64,000 nt of DNA. Source: Spirodela intermedia. Its lineage: Eukaryota; Streptophyta; Magnoliopsida; Alismatales; Araceae. The notes beneath the pieces are model-generated. The model was given only the letters and a program-made list of their open reading frames with translations. It did not search any database and was not told the origin of the DNA. The stretch covers positions 4,965,001-5,029,000 of the forward strand of contig LR746277.1 of NCBI GenBank assembly GCA_902729315.2, in the 5' to 3' direction. The first letter of the stretch is position 1; each line of letters opens with the position of its first letter. Position numbers and translations under genes: made by a program. Below, piece after piece: positions 47,208 through 59,087 of the stretch.

Positions 47208-47405
47208 TCTCTTTCTCTTTCTCTTTCTCTCTCTCTCTCTATCTATCTATATATATTTCTATCCATCTGTCTCTTTCTCTATCTCTACCTATCGACCCAT
47301 CTCTCAAAACCACACTAACTCGAGCTTACAGATACACGAGGGCTTGGACTGCGACAAGAAGGCAAGCTGCTTGATGACCGTTCATGCGCTCTCTCGTGGA
47401 GTTGA
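45474..47405 (+). CDS. SBP-box transcription factor, SPL8/LIGULELESS1 type
   Basis: Exons 45474-46087 and 46962-47134 are well supported. The SBP domain is complete and, as in all SPL genes, split by an intron after CSR. First zinc site: [20 protein letters not shown], with HKVCEFH. Second: FCQQCSRFH with [14 protein letters not shown], which overlaps the bipartite nuclear signal. The stretch [13 protein letters not shown] just before the domain is typical of SPL8/LG1. These proteins bind GTAC cores and control ligule and anther development; this clade is not targeted by miR156. A third exon (47332-47405) is tentative: joining in phase gives a 24-residue tail ending in TGA, while another phase would give about 64 residues. 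The C-terminus is therefore uncertain. Intron two carries a long CT/TTTCTC/TATC repeat. Confidence 0.85.
46564..46607. repeat. (CT)n-(CA)n microsatellite in SPL8-like intron 1
   Basis: CT-rich tract followed by about seven CA units, inside the 874-bp first intron. Confidence 0.85.
47157..47280. repeat. Long CT / TTTCTC / TATC tract in SPL8-like intron 2
   Basis: About 20 CT units, then repeated TTTCTC, then CT and TATC/TATA units. It fills most of the 197-bp second intron and replaces the usual short polypyrimidine tract. Confidence 0.9.
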
Positions 47406-48192
47406 TGAAGGCGCTTCTTCGGGTTCCATGGTCGATCGCACTATCATCCCGTCGTCTTTTTCTAACTCGATCGACTTCTTGCACCCTAAACAACTCCTGC
47501 AGCAGTTTCAGGTCTTCCTCTAATCCGGCTGGTCCGAACAGAAACCACCGTAGCCTTCACCTGCACCATGTCCAGTCTTGTTTTAACGAGATTTCATGCG
47601 AGGAAATAATTGAGCTGTCTTCATGCATACTAGAAATCTTCCCGTTTCCCATCTGCTTTCCTTTAATCAGATATGCCGCTACGTTCCCCGAAGAACAAGT
47701 GAGAATTAGAGGGGAAAAACGTACCTATTGGCTGGTAATTGGTCTTCCAAACTGCTTTCCTCTCACATATTGAGAGAGAGTCGGAGAGGACCTCTCACTA
47801 GGTCTGTAGACACGGAACGTTTGTGACGTGTCGATCCGCGGCCCGGCAAACGGGCAACTCGCGATTCCAACGACGACTCACCGGAGTAATTAATAGTTGA
47901 CAGCGACTCGATTAACCTGTCAACGACAGACACGTAAGAAGGAGACTCGTTAGGAGAATCGCTAGATGCGAGGGCGAACTCGGTTTTCGTGATTGAGCTG
48001 GACCAGTCTACTAATTCTGCTCGTCTAATGCGTTTCAGAAGAAGATAAAAACATCAGGAGGTGTGATTTTCCTGGCTCTCCCTGGAGCACACAATCTCTT
48101 CTGAAGACAGTAATCAAAATTCAAACTTTACATAGTGAAGGATTCCAAATCGCGTTATGTCCTGTCCGGAAGAAGATCCTGGGAAACCCAGG
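47406..48192. other. Convergent 3' region between the SPL8-like and EAR-motif genes
   Basis: No independent gene supported. The + strand frame running to 47523 is an alternative reading of the SPL8-like last exon. The rest is mixed sequence, presumably 3' UTRs. Confidence 0.5.
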
Positions 48193-48964
48193 TCAACACC
48201 TACAAAGAGGCCCGGCGGCCGCTCCTGGGTCTGAACTCGCCGGAGCAAACGCCGCCCTTCGGCCGGTGCTGTTAGCAGACGATTCCGGGCAGCACCCAAA
48301 TTTGGTGTCTGAACGGGAGCCACTCCTTGCTTCCTTCTTGCCACCGCCGAGTCCGATGCTCAGCGTCAAGTCAAGGTCGCACTCCTCGTCGGAGCATGAA
48401 GGCAAGCTCTCGGCGCTCAGTTTGTCGTTTGACTGGGTAGAGGAGAATAACCCCACGAGGCCACCCTGCCGCTGCTGGCTCATCAGCAGCTTCTGAATTC
48501 TATATACCCGATGAAGTTCTCGAACCTGAGAGCACCCCAATGAATGAGCAGAAGTCAGAATTAACTGGCAGCAGTTAGGAGCCCAGAAACCTCTCGCTGT
48601 TCAAGAAAAAATAGAGCTGAATATGTGGCATAACTAGGGGGCCACTAGTTCTATATTTATGTCAAAATAATAAGCTTTAATGGGATTATGGGAACCCCGA
48701 GGGGCGAGGAGGGAGTGGGAAGTTCGGCGAAGACCTCACCTGATCTCTGAATATCTTTTCATGCTCCAGCATGGTCTTCTTCAAGGAGTCTTTGACGCAT
48801 CCAAGCCCATCCATGGGCGGCTGCGGGCGGGGGTACTCCTTCCGACGGACGTCCCTGAGAGACGGACGATCATCAGGAGTCTCAAAAGTCACGGTCAACG
48901 GGCTGCCGTGGCTCCTGGGCAAGGAGGCGAAGAAGTTCCGGGAGTACTGAAGCTCTGTTCCCAT
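48193..48964 (-). CDS. LHRVYRIQ-motif (DUF863-related) protein with an EAR motif
   Basis: Two exons, 48964-48740 and 48525-48193, give 185 residues. Exon one starts MGTELQYSRNF and ends KKTMLEHEKIFRDQ; exon two starts VRELHRVYRIQKLLM. The MGTxxQ start and the LEHExIFxxQVxELHRVYRIQ junction match the N-terminus of the plant DUF863 family. This protein is far shorter than full DUF863 proteins, so it belongs to a short N-terminal-only class. Residues 125-130 are DLDLTL, a textbook EAR motif that recruits TOPLESS corepressors, so a role as a nuclear repressor is inferred. The tail is Gly/Ser/Ala-rich. An AG acceptor directly precedes the ATG (CGGTTGCAG, then GT, then ATG), so a 5' UTR intron is likely, with a possible donor near 49866. 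No DNA-binding domain is visible. Confidence 0.75.
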
Positions 48965-50938
48965 ACCTGCAACCGCGAGGATATCTCCGTAAGGGTCTCA
49001 AAAGATTGAACAGAGCTCTAAGAAGCTAATTTTACAATCCTACATTTCGAAATATACCTCAAAAATAAGCTTGGGAATTCATTCGTAGTAGAAAAAAACT
49101 TCTGAAATCGTAACGAAAAAATTAGAATTGTTTCAGTGAATCAACTCGACTGAAGCTTCGTTCTTTGACAAATAAATCACCGAGTCGATGAATAAAGAGA
49201 AACAATCCGACGTTTTCCATCTGACAGAAAATCCTGCTGTAACGCGTTATCTGGGTGAAGCTTTCATTATTGGAGCAGGGCAAGATTTCCCCGGTCGATT
49301 CAGCGGCATCCACAAAGCCAATCAGACTGCTAGAAGAGGGAACTTGCCGTTCACGGAAAAGAACGGCGTTCGCCGGAAAACAAGCTGAAAGATGAACTCG
49401 GTTAGATGAGAATATGGTTTCCGATGATGATCTCGACGGTTCGAAGTTCCTCACTAGGTTTTGATCAAAACTCAAGGAGAGATGGAAAAAAAATTGCGGA
49501 ATTGACGGAGTGTTGGACAATCTACAGATCATTCGCAAGAGTTTACGGTTTATCCCTTATCATCCCCATGGAAGGAAGATTACCCTGTTCTCTCTCTCCC
49601 TCTCCCACCCTCCTGAAAGCCAACCAATAAAAAAAACTGTGAGAAGAACACTGTAGCTCGAAACAACTTGACGGCTTTTCAATTGCAGAGGACACATGGG
49701 ATCGGAATGACTAAATTCACGAGCGCCACCGAGTCACATTAATCCGGACAGATCAAAGAGAAAACATCGTTGTCGTTAGACAAAAGAAACAAGCAGAAAC
49801 AATCGAACATAACGGAAGACGCACAGCAAGAACAGAGATGAAGAACCAAGATATTGCCTCACTTGCAAGCATCGCTGAAAAGCTCAGTGACCATCCTCGT
49901 TCCGTTTACTCTCGCTCATCAATTCCCATAGCTCCTCCCCTCTCGGATTTCTACCTGGCGAACAACATTATTGATATGGCAAGCGGGGGAATCCGAGAAG
50001 CGGAGGCGGCACGATAGACAGGGACGGTGGAAATTCACCTCATTCTCCGCAGATGAAAAGCCGCACCTAAGAAAGGTGGGAGAAGGCCTAGAGAGAAGAT
50101 GAGTGACACCGGGAGAGATAATGGGAAGCCGTAGAGGATAGGAGAGGGGAGGAGAGGAGGCCGAAGGTGGAGAAGACGAGAGTGAAAATCCGATGAGGGA
50201 GCGGGGAGGGGGCGGGGGGCTTCCGTATTCTGTACTGTACTGAAAGAGGGGAGAATCAGAGGTGGGAAGAGCCTAAACGGGGGAAGACATATATAAAAAC
50301 AAAACTCACTTCTTCACGTAAGCCCAGGTAAGCATGTGAACAAAATATTCCAGACAGCTCTTACAAGACATGTGGATTTGAAGATGCCTTCGTGGGCCTC
50401 TCTCTCTCTCTCTCCTCCAATACCCAGAAGAAAAACCCCACTTCTCTCTCTGTTCTAGCATATTTTAGAACGCACTCATGTGGGCCTCCCACACTGAGAG
50501 GGCTCTAATCTACGGGTCTAATTTAATACAAACTCCGTTATCGGCTCGGGCTCCTTTAAAAGAACGCCCGTGTGGGTAGAGCCCGAGAACATCACCATTC
50601 CGGAGGGGAATCAGCCCCCGTGCTCTTGGAGCACAGAGTCCGTCTTTATCCTTCTTACGTTCAAAGACAGGAGAGGCCCTGATTAAAGGGTAAAAGAAAA
50701 GGATGGTCGGGAGCTTTGAATAAGATGGTAAAGCTCCTTAAATAGATCAAGCTTTGGGCGCGATCCCCACGTTTAAATGATTTTAGCCTCCTCGTTCGAC
50801 CAGAATCCGCTAATCAACCCCGGCATCTATTTCCGATGAAGAAAGCATGCGGCGAATATCGCTTAGTCGCCATTCCCCTCAAGATTTCAACCCTCAACTC
50901 CGTTTGAAAAAGTACCCGCATTTCATCATTGATGTGGA

Positions 50939-50967
<29 letters not shown>
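50939..50967. repeat. (CT)n microsatellite
   Basis: About 14 uninterrupted CT units in the gene-poor region. Confidence 0.9.
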
Positions 50968-50971
<4 letters not shown>

Positions 50972-53335
50972 AATGTGTTCAATTTCTCCGTCCCGTCGAA
51001 ACCCCCCAGGGAAGAGAGGGGATAGGAAGGAAAAGGGCAGGGCAGGTCACTCGATGTCCTTCCCTGCAAAGCAATCAACTCAATTAAAAGGACAAGATCA
51101 GAGGAAAAGCCCTACGGGCGTGAGTTTTGTAAACCAAAGATCACTGCATTAAGAAGAATAACCGCCGCCGCCCCATCGCTTTCATCCAAAAGCCGGCGAC
51201 CCAGCCCCCGGCCACCGTAGCAAGAGGGAAATGGGTGGGGACGGGTGGCGCTCACATGGGCTGAGTTCCTGCCGCTTAAACCCGGAAGCTCCTCCTGCTA
51301 GGGATTCCTCCCCCTCCGACACTACTTCCTCTACTCACGCTGTCCGTCCAACATTATTATAGGAGTTATGATGATGCTGTAGCTGTGATGTATGGCCCGA
51401 ACCGGCTACCTCACCTCAGACGTCGTTCGTGCCTCTGTCTGTGGTCCTCAGTCTCCCCCTCTCAATCAGATCCAGTCTCGTTTATAACGTCTCTGTAGAT
51501 GGACATGGTCACTTAAATATTATTGAAATCTGAACTAAAGAAGTTGGATAGCAATGAAGGGGGGAAGAGGAGGGGGCAGCCAGTCACATGGCAGGGGATT
51601 GCTCTTCTGGCCGCTGGGGCGGCGGAGTTGGGATCAGATCTTTCCTCTTCTCTTGGAGTCGCAAGTTGTTTACGGTGGGCCTCTCGTACTACCATGGAAA
51701 AGTCTTCTGCTTGTAGTCTGAGGACATAGAGAGAGAGAGAGGATTCTTTGCGAAGGAGACCGGGGGGGAATTGCCGGCTTGATGAAGACGTGTCGAGTGG
51801 CGCGATGCTTGGAATCCGGACGGCTTGATGGAGGATAGCGGCCTCCTGACACGCAATCGACAAAAAATTAACCGAAAGGGAAGATTAGCGATCGACCAAC
51901 TTTGCGGACGGGATGACTCTGCCCTTCGACGTCACCGGCATCTTCGATAGTCTTCATCGTCGATTACAACCGCGACGGCAGCTGAGGGAGGAGGAAGATA
52001 CGTCCTCGCACGTGCGGTAGCGACAAGTACGGGAGACCACTCTCTGAGTGACATCAACGATAATAATGCAATCGTGGACCGAATTGCGCCGGAGAATATC
52101 GCCGATCTCAATTTCTACAAGTAGATTACTTCGTGGATTAGCTGACGTCATAGCTTTCGATATAGAACGTTCGAACTCTCACTCTCTCTCTCGCTCTCTC
52201 TCTCTCTCTCTTTCGCTATCAACAGCGGAAGTGGGGGAACTGTCCTTTTCGATTCGACAGTAATCCATAGTGAAACCATATAATAATGTAGTGCAGGAGA
52301 AGTGCAATCGCGGCCTCTTCTCCGCGGCCGGAGCCATCTGTTCGACGACTCGTTAGCCGACACCTATGCCAACGGTTTTCATTTATCCATGGCTGGGTCT
52401 GATGGTGCAGTCTCGGACCTATTCTTCGAATCCTCTAGCGGGTATGCACGTTCAGATGACGGGAAGGAAGTTTCACGGTCCTCTAGAAGATACGGAGATG
52501 GCACTCAATCTGATCTCGGAGGGCTTTTATTAATCGGAGAGAGAGGATGGTCTCAGAATCACCCAACAGCGGATCTCCCTCAGTCGCAGCGCCGAACGAG
52601 AGGCTTTCCTTGGGAAATCTCACTTACCATTCGTCGCTGGACCTCCGGTGATTGGGAATAAAATAAGAACGGAAAAGCTGCAGAGGGCTTGCGGAAATGA
52701 GATCCTGTCTGTCGTTTGATGCCTCCTAGTCTGTGACGATGAAATCGGATTAGATTGGGATCGCTCTCGTGGGTTCTTGCCTTTGGATTGATGCTTCGTG
52801 CCTCTCCATTTTCTTCGTAAAATTTTCTATTCTTCCAAAGATTGGGGCCTGGACTTGTTTTAATCTCCCTAGATAGGATTTTCCGAGATTATCCTTGACG
52901 CTTCGGTCTTGAGAAGATGGCGCTTTTGGACGGGCCGCCGCGGAGTCAGCTAACACGGAGGTGTCGTCCTCAAGCCGCAGCCCAAGGGCAAGGACAGAAT
53001 CACCGCGGCCGGAAAACGGAGGCGGCGCTTTCGCCGCTCGCCGGACGTGGACAAGGCGGCCGGAGAACAAACTTCCCGGTGGGTCTTCGGGTGGCGTCAA
53101 ACGTAATGAGTGGAGAGGTGGGATACAAGTACCGTGGAGGCTACTTTGAAGAAATCAGTTTGGTAGATGAGGGGAATTGACCTGCACAACAAGCACAACA
53201 TCTGCCTCACCCAACCCCGTTGACTTGTTTAATGGTAGTAGATATAGTGGGGTAGGTAATACCAATCCGTTCACAGATCAGATGAGAGGAGGTGGATACG
53301 TTATGCTTGACAACTCTGATTGCATGCTGTCGGGG

Positions 53336-53336
53336 T

Positions 53337-53364
<28 letters not shown>
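53336..53364. repeat. (GA)n microsatellite
   Basis: About 14 GA units; a G-rich stretch follows at about 53404-53424. Confidence 0.9.
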
Positions 53365-53368
<4 letters not shown>

Positions 53369-54874
53369 AGATGGGTTCGATTAGTGTTATAGAATCCTGC
53401 CGCGGGGGGGGGATGGGGGGTGGGGAATTTAGTTTCCTTTGCGGCCCAGGACATTGTTTACTCGTGGATGGATCCGATGTCACGTAAGAAGAGTCCCAAT
53501 TTTTTTCCAAACTCGAGGACGATGTGACCGCTCTTTCGTCTTCTTCGTTCCTTCATGAACTGTGTAAGAGTTAAGAGAGAGATAAAGAGTCGGAGGGTCC
53601 CGGAGATCACTACGACTCTCCCTTATCACCACACCTCGTCCGGTCGCGTCATTGAAAACACGCAGTCGGAATGCTTTACGTGAAGATCACGGCTCCCTCC
53701 GATGGGCAACCCGCACGGCTGAAAGTGCTGGTGGACACGTGCCGGCAGAGCTTACACGCGCGCTGGCATGGCACGCGAATGAGTGAGGGGTGACTCCATT
53801 CCACGCAGTCTCTCTCGAAGTCATTGACCACTACAGAAAAAAACCAATCTTTAGGTACGTAATTGTCTTAAATATCTGAGCATTTTTCTGACGAGGGCTC
53901 GTTAGACTTCCGAGAATCATTCACGTGGGTGACCATTCGTAAGGTTTCTGAAATCTTAGAAGAACAACATCGGACCACTCTTGATAGTATGCCTCACGTG
54001 TTATTTGACCTGAATCGGGAAGAAACTGAACCATTTATTAACCAACTTAATACGGCTTGGCAGCTGGCAACCTTGATTAATATACTATAGTGATGGGCAC
54101 CCAGCTGGGCACGTACCTCTTTTCAAAAGATCTGAATTATTGCTTGTTAAGACGTCTCCACATGGACTCTATTTGGCAGTCGGCGCTCCTCTTTCTGAAT
54201 GCTTTGCCTGGGATTGCGTCTGAGATCTCTGTGTCTCGCCGTGGGTTCTTGGCAGTTTCTCGATCCTATACTTAGATTTTAATATCGCCGGGGAGTGATA
54301 GTCTCCGTTCCATAAGCGGTCGTCATTCCGACAAATGATTGGGAGATATCGCAGTTAATAATTGCTCGATCGTAGCCAGGCATCGGCGTGCTCCAGTAAT
54401 TTGGATTATAATACACGCTCGCGAGCGCGCATATGGAGAGAGGGATGGGAACCACTGGAGAAAATATGGTAGGAGCTTTAGCGGGCACAAAGTGCCCGTG
54501 CCTTGCCAGGTTGGAGTACAGTTTACAAGATTTGGATCTGCTTTGGAAGAGAAGAACAGGCTGAAAGACGTGTCCTTGGCCATCCCATATGATGCCCCAG
54601 TCTAGCCTTCTGGATGAATACGTTCCTGTGTGTAGAGATCTCTGGGCTAAGAAACCTACGATTTTATGATCTGAGAGTAAACAAGAACAAATTATCAACC
54701 TACGAATGACATCCACTTGAAGCTCACACCCTTCTTGACGTGCTAGGGGAGAAGATGCCGCTCATAATTTACGTGTGCAGACTCAGGGGGCGGTGATTTC
54801 TCCCAAGTATAACCCAAGCCTTACATGGGGTTTGTAGCCAGGTTCATGTGACACCCAACGCACGACTGCCTATC

Positions 54875-54882
54875 TATAAATA
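54875..54882 (+). promoter_or_regulatory. TATA box of a possible short transcription unit
   Basis: TATAAATA in the context ctatctataaatatggg is immediately followed by a (GA)n tract, the same core-promoter plus GA-leader layout seen upstream of the epimerase gene in this window. What it would drive is unclear. Confidence 0.4.
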
Positions 54883-55016
54883 TGGGAGAGAGGAGAGAGA
54901 GAGAGAGAGAGAGAGCAATTGACTTTTCCGACAAGAGCTTCGAGCAAAGGAAATCAGAGCCTGGTTTGTCAAGAGAGATCATATCAAAGCAAGATCACCT
55001 TCAGATAGGTCGTGAG

Positions 55017-55046
55017 AATAACGCCCAGACGTCCAAGGGCGTTATT
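55017..55046 (+). other. 10-bp perfect inverted repeat (hairpin)
   Basis: Arms AATAACGCCC (55017-55026) and GGGCGTTATT (55037-55046) with a 10-nt loop, about 135 bp downstream of the TATA-like box. It would form a stable RNA hairpin. It is too short for a microRNA precursor. Confidence 0.7.
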
Positions 55047-55055
55047 TCATAATCT

Positions 55056-55241
55056 TTGAAGCGATTTAAAGACTTGAATATGGGCTTAACTGAAGCCAAG
55101 CCCCATCGTCCATGTCTTTCTGTGTGTGGTTGTGTGACACAGAGAAATTCGGACAAATATCTGACTCTGACGACAGAGAAAGGGTGTTTAAACTGGAGTG
55201 AACCTCAATCAAAGCCACGTATCTTTCTCGACGAGGACTAA
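55056..55241 (+). CDS. Doubtful 61-residue ORF after the TATA/hairpin unit
   Basis: An ORF starting MKRFKDLNMGLTEAK lies about 175 bp downstream of a TATA-like box and a GA leader. It has three cysteines near its middle (RPCLSVCGCV), no signal peptide and no recognised motif. Its only support is position, so it may well be non-coding. Confidence 0.15.
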   Translation: MKRFKDLNMGLTEAKPHRPCLSVCGCVTQRNSDKYLTLTTEKGCLNWSEPQSKPRIFLDED

Positions 55242-57003
55242 CCCGACTTGGGGCCTTCATTCGCACCGCGCGTCGCCTAGCACTACGCTATCGCCCCTGA
55301 TCAACGAGGTTGAAAACGTCTTCCGTTTGTAGTCCAGGTGAGTGATGGGCAATTGCATCCTTGGTGGGTTTCCAATCGCGCCGATGACTACCCGAAAAGG
55401 ACGGCGGCTTCTCCATTGGGTTGTCCTCATGGCCGGAGGACGTGGGCCGGGCTTCCGTCGACTGCCCGACGAGGAAATTTAATGGCCGAGTAGGAGATAT
55501 AGTGGTTAGGATGAGCCCAATCTTCTCGCCCTACACGACAAGCTAGTGTGAGAGAATGAGATGGAGACAGGAACAGTCTGGAGAGATGGAAAGGAACGGA
55601 GAATGGAGCTTGATTAGATGGGCACGATTGGACTAATGGCGTGCTGGAAAAGAAAGATAAGAGTACAAAGAAGCTCGAGCACCTCCGTTCACATTTAGGA
55701 AGCACGCGTACATTCCGCAGCACGTGTTTGCAGTCGACAGAAGACTGGGGTCGCCATAGGAACGGTACTATCCGCATCTATTATCACGTATATTATATGG
55801 GAAATAAAATTATAACCACGCAAGGGCAGAGACTGGAGCCGTTCACCGTCATCTTCTTCATCCTCTCAAACCGTAGTGGCAGCCATCGTCATCCAGGAGA
55901 CCTCTTCTATCGAGCCTGGGGATCTGCGCAGTCAAATGTGGTGCCTTCTCTCTCGTTCGATGGTCGCCTTATCGTAAGAAACCTCCGTCAATGCCTCCAC
56001 GTCCTCCTCTTGCGACTCCTCAAAAGCCTATTCTACGAAATTCTCCCAGTGCTCCACATATATTTCTTCAAGGGCCAGCAGGCATTTGATGAACGTCGAG
56101 CGAAGTTAGGCTCATATGGAGCTGCAACACCGAGCTCCGTATCCTCTGCATGGAAACTGATCTTTCCTCAGATGACCGCACTCACTGCCGGCAATTTCCT
56201 TCGTTTGTGAAGAGGGCGCAGCTGACAAGCGAAAGATTCTCCGAGATCTCGATCGTCACCTTGATTGGAAGACGATTCAGTATACGCAATCAACCTCTAA
56301 TGGGTAGACACCCTCTTTAAGGAAGCCCGTTCATGGACCTGTTGAACGCCCGCCGGGTTGATTCAGATCGATGGGAAGGTGGTGGCGGCGAGGATACGCA
56401 ATGATGCTTTCTTGGCACACGCTTCCTTTTGGGCAACTCCATAATGGAGGTATCGAGGAATGATGCTGGCTCGGATGCCAGGGGGCGTCAACAGCCCGCA
56501 TTTTGGGCTTGTGAAGACCAGCCCTCTGGACTATCCTAGAAAATGGGTTCCGAATGGGATTCTTATAGAACCCTATCCTGCCGAGAGAGAGAGAGAGAGA
56601 GTGAGAGAGGGCTTCCACGTTTTTGATCCGGGAACAGATACATGGCATTGGGTCTTACCGTTCAGATCCTCTCTACTCGGGATTGATTTTGAGCCCCAAG
56701 TCTAGAGAAAGGCCGAAAGCATGTATTGTAGGTCTACCCGAGTCATTGGCACCTCTAACAGCATCAGGTCTAGTTTCTTTGTGCTTATTCTAGTCTTCTT
56801 CTTAAAGCCGATGCATCCAACGGCAGTGTGCGGGGATGGCAGCAGCATCACTGATCGGAGCTTGGTGGTGACCTAGTCCTGCTTTATCATTAATGGCCTG
56901 GAGGCCTCACCGCTGAGTGGGTTGAGCACAGTTTGAGGCCTGCTCAAGTGTGACTATATAATGGGACTTGTCACATTCCACCTCTCTCTCTCGCCGTGTA
57001 AAT

Positions 57004-57030
57004 GAATATATATATAGCTATATATATAGC
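57004..57030. repeat. AT-rich palindrome near the peroxidase 3' end
   Basis: Two (TA)n blocks around AGCT form a palindrome, about 170 bp downstream of the peroxidase stop codon. It may slip or extrude as a cruciform. Confidence 0.7.
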
Positions 57031-57198
57031 GAAAGAACGCATGAAAGAGAGATGATGGCATAAAATAATTGAAGGAAAAAGATGATGCGAGTGGTAAGAA
57101 TTTTATTCGGGTTTGGTTTAGTCGCCATTTATTTGAATATTAGGCAACGCTTCTATGAAAAGATGCAAATAACAGCGGCACCACCACGCCTTCCATCT

Positions 57199-58400
57199 CT
57201 ACCTGTTGACGGAGGAGCAGTCCCGTCGAACCTCCCCCTGGCTCCCGGTCTTCAGGTCGACCCTGCCGAGCGTGATCATAGCAGCGGCGAAGGCCTCATC
57301 GAAGGCGGTCCTGTTTGTCGCGAACAGATTGACGGTCTCCCTTGACCTCGTGTCCGTGAAGAGAACCTGGTCGGACGCCAACAGGCCCATCCCCGTCTGC
57401 AGGTTCTGGAAGTAAGCGTTGTCGAAGACCTGCGGCGTGCTTAGGTCCAGGTTGACGACGACACCGGGGTCAACACCGGCGGGGCAATCCTGCCGAAGTT
57501 TCAGGGCGTAGGCATTGTTCATGGCCGGGTCCACGGCCCTCGTCTTGCTGTACCTGTAGATTCTGCTGGAGAACCTGGAACAGTGAGAGAACCCGATTGT
57601 GTGCGCCCCTGGTGATCATATGACGGCATCATGAATCAGTTGTTCTGCGAAGAAGGGGAGGACGATGGAGTTTACCTGAGAGAGCGATCATGTCCGTCTG
57701 CGAAAGGCCACGGGAGGCGAACATGGCGTTGAGCTGGTCCAGGGTGAATCCGGGGAGGGGAAGCTTATGCCTGACCCCGGCTCTGGTCGAGGTTCGGCCG
57801 TCCCGCCGGCCCAACTCGACGGGGAAGAAAGGTCCGCCAGTCTGGGAAATCACTCAAAGTCAACTGATAATGATCAGGGTAAGCTTATATACCAGATGGA
57901 TTACCAGTGACACGACGTCTCTCGCAGCCAGGGCCAGTATGTCGGCGCAGGAGACCTGGTTTGTGCAGCCGGCGACTGCGTCGACGGCCGCCTTCGCTTT
58001 GACCACGGTGTCGAAGCCATCTCCGGCGAGAGAAATGTCGTCGGAGCTGTGTCTCTCGTCGTTACCCTTGGAATCGCTGATCATCACCGAAGCGTCGCAC
58101 CCCTGCCCGTTAACCCAAGAAATAACCCGTCACTGGAACGATAATCCCTGCTGATCCTACCAGTCACAGTCGAGTGTCGAAGGGACGCACTCGGACGAAG
58201 CAGTCGTGGAAGAACAGTCGGAGGGTTCCCGGAGCAGCGATGAACGTCTGCTGTAGCTTCCGTTCGACGGCGCCGCGCACGATGTCCTCCACGCCGGGGC
58301 AGACACTGCTGTAGTAGTTCTGCCGGAGCTGAGCCGAAGCCATCGCCAAGAGTGTCATCTGAAAGGCGGCGAGACGAAGAAGGTTGTGAGTGCTCTCCAT
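57199..58400 (-). CDS. Class III (secretory) peroxidase
   Basis: Four exons, 58400-58191, 58102-57905, 57841-57676 and 57608-57199, the classic plant peroxidase structure, give 327 residues. A signal peptide ends at about Ala23, leaving the mature start [13 protein letters not shown]. The haem pocket is complete: Arg61 and the distal His65 in RLFFHDCF, and the proximal His194 in [10 protein letters not shown]. The calcium-site and disulphide segments GCDAS and [14 protein letters not shown] are intact, and the C-terminus ends [12 protein letters not shown]. There is no obvious C-terminal vacuolar extension, so the protein should go to the cell wall. It would use hydrogen peroxide to oxidise phenolics, stiffening walls or generating ROS. 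Substrate and closest paralogue cannot be assigned; the sequence recalls the AtPrx16/45/73 group. It diverges from the epimerase gene. Confidence 0.95.
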
Positions 58401-59087
58401 GGCCGCAGATGAGAGAGGGAAGAGTGGTAGGGAGAGAAAGAGAGGGGCATCCATTGATGTATCGTCTGAATTTATTAAATGGGCAAACCAAAGGTTCTCC
58501 CTGTACAAGGTGGAAGCTGGGTATGACAGCGTTATGGAGAAATTTCCATCTTCGCAGCGAAACCCAAAGCTTTATCGGATCCTATCCAGCTGGGTACGAC
58601 GAGCCAGTAGACCGGGTGCCACGCTCGACAATTGGGCCATGAAAGGCAGACTATAAATGGGCCACACATTTCTGGGCCGTAACTCCATGGTTTCTGCTCA
58701 AATTGTGCTGTATCAAACTGGGCCTCTATGTGTCGAATCGACAGGTGGATCAGGTCCGCCAGAAGAAAGAGGATAACTTGACACGTGGCGTGCAGTGGGA
58801 GCGATGCGGGGCCCACAAAAATATTGGCCGTCGAAAGCGTGTAGTCTCCATCTGGCCGTCCAAAAGACGGGACAATGCGGCTAGATCTGCGTTAGATTCA
58901 CCCCTCCACTATCCCCCCCAGGTGTCTAGTCACCGGGATTGTTGGTCAGGTTATTCGCGGTATTGTTCGGGAGGTGTTGGTTATGGTATCCAAGTGCGTT
59001 TTGCTGAGGATCTATCCTCTCTCTCCCTCTCGCCCTGTTTCTCTCTCACACTTCCCGACCCAGTGAGGTCTCTCCATCCTCGTCCAC
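58401..59087. other. Shared upstream region of peroxidase and epimerase genes
   Basis: With the epimerase leader, 860 bp separate the two divergent start codons. Short ORFs here are not convincing. CT-rich sequence lies at 59013-59048, near the epimerase TATA box, and an AT-rich ATTTAATAAATT on the minus strand near 58470 may be the peroxidase TATA region. Confidence 0.5.

Larger units (their letters stand above)
48965..57198. other. 8-kb region without a supported protein gene
   Basis: The first 1-1.3 kb probably contain the 5' UTR, its intron and the promoter of the EAR-motif gene; a TATATAAAAAC near 50290 could serve either strand. The rest has only short, mutually overlapping frames. CT tracts lie at 50399-50417, 50939-50967 and 52180-52212; GA tracts at 53336-53364, 54887-54915 and 56583-56604. 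A TATA/GA/hairpin unit at 54.9-55.2 kb is listed separately. No transposon ends or reverse-transcriptase motifs were seen. Confidence 0.45.

Noticed and set aside
47379..47405. TGCGCTCTCTC near the SPL gene end, resembling a miR156 target site
   Set aside because: Only the first half matches; the half needed for seed pairing is wrong. The SPL8/LG1 clade is known to lack miR156 regulation.
47161..47523. Open frame through the CT repeat encoding Leu-Ser runs after the SBP domain
   Set aside because: The run is simple-sequence DNA with GT and AG borders in place; it is best read as an intron.
55490..55520. tRNA-like ATAGTGGTTAGGAT
   Set aside because: Isolated A-box likeness; there is no matching GGTTCGAATCC arm downstream and no cloverleaf can be drawn.
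54279..56210. Several 100-190 codon frames in the gene-poor region
   Set aside because: They overlap on both strands, lack motifs, and have no splice or promoter support.
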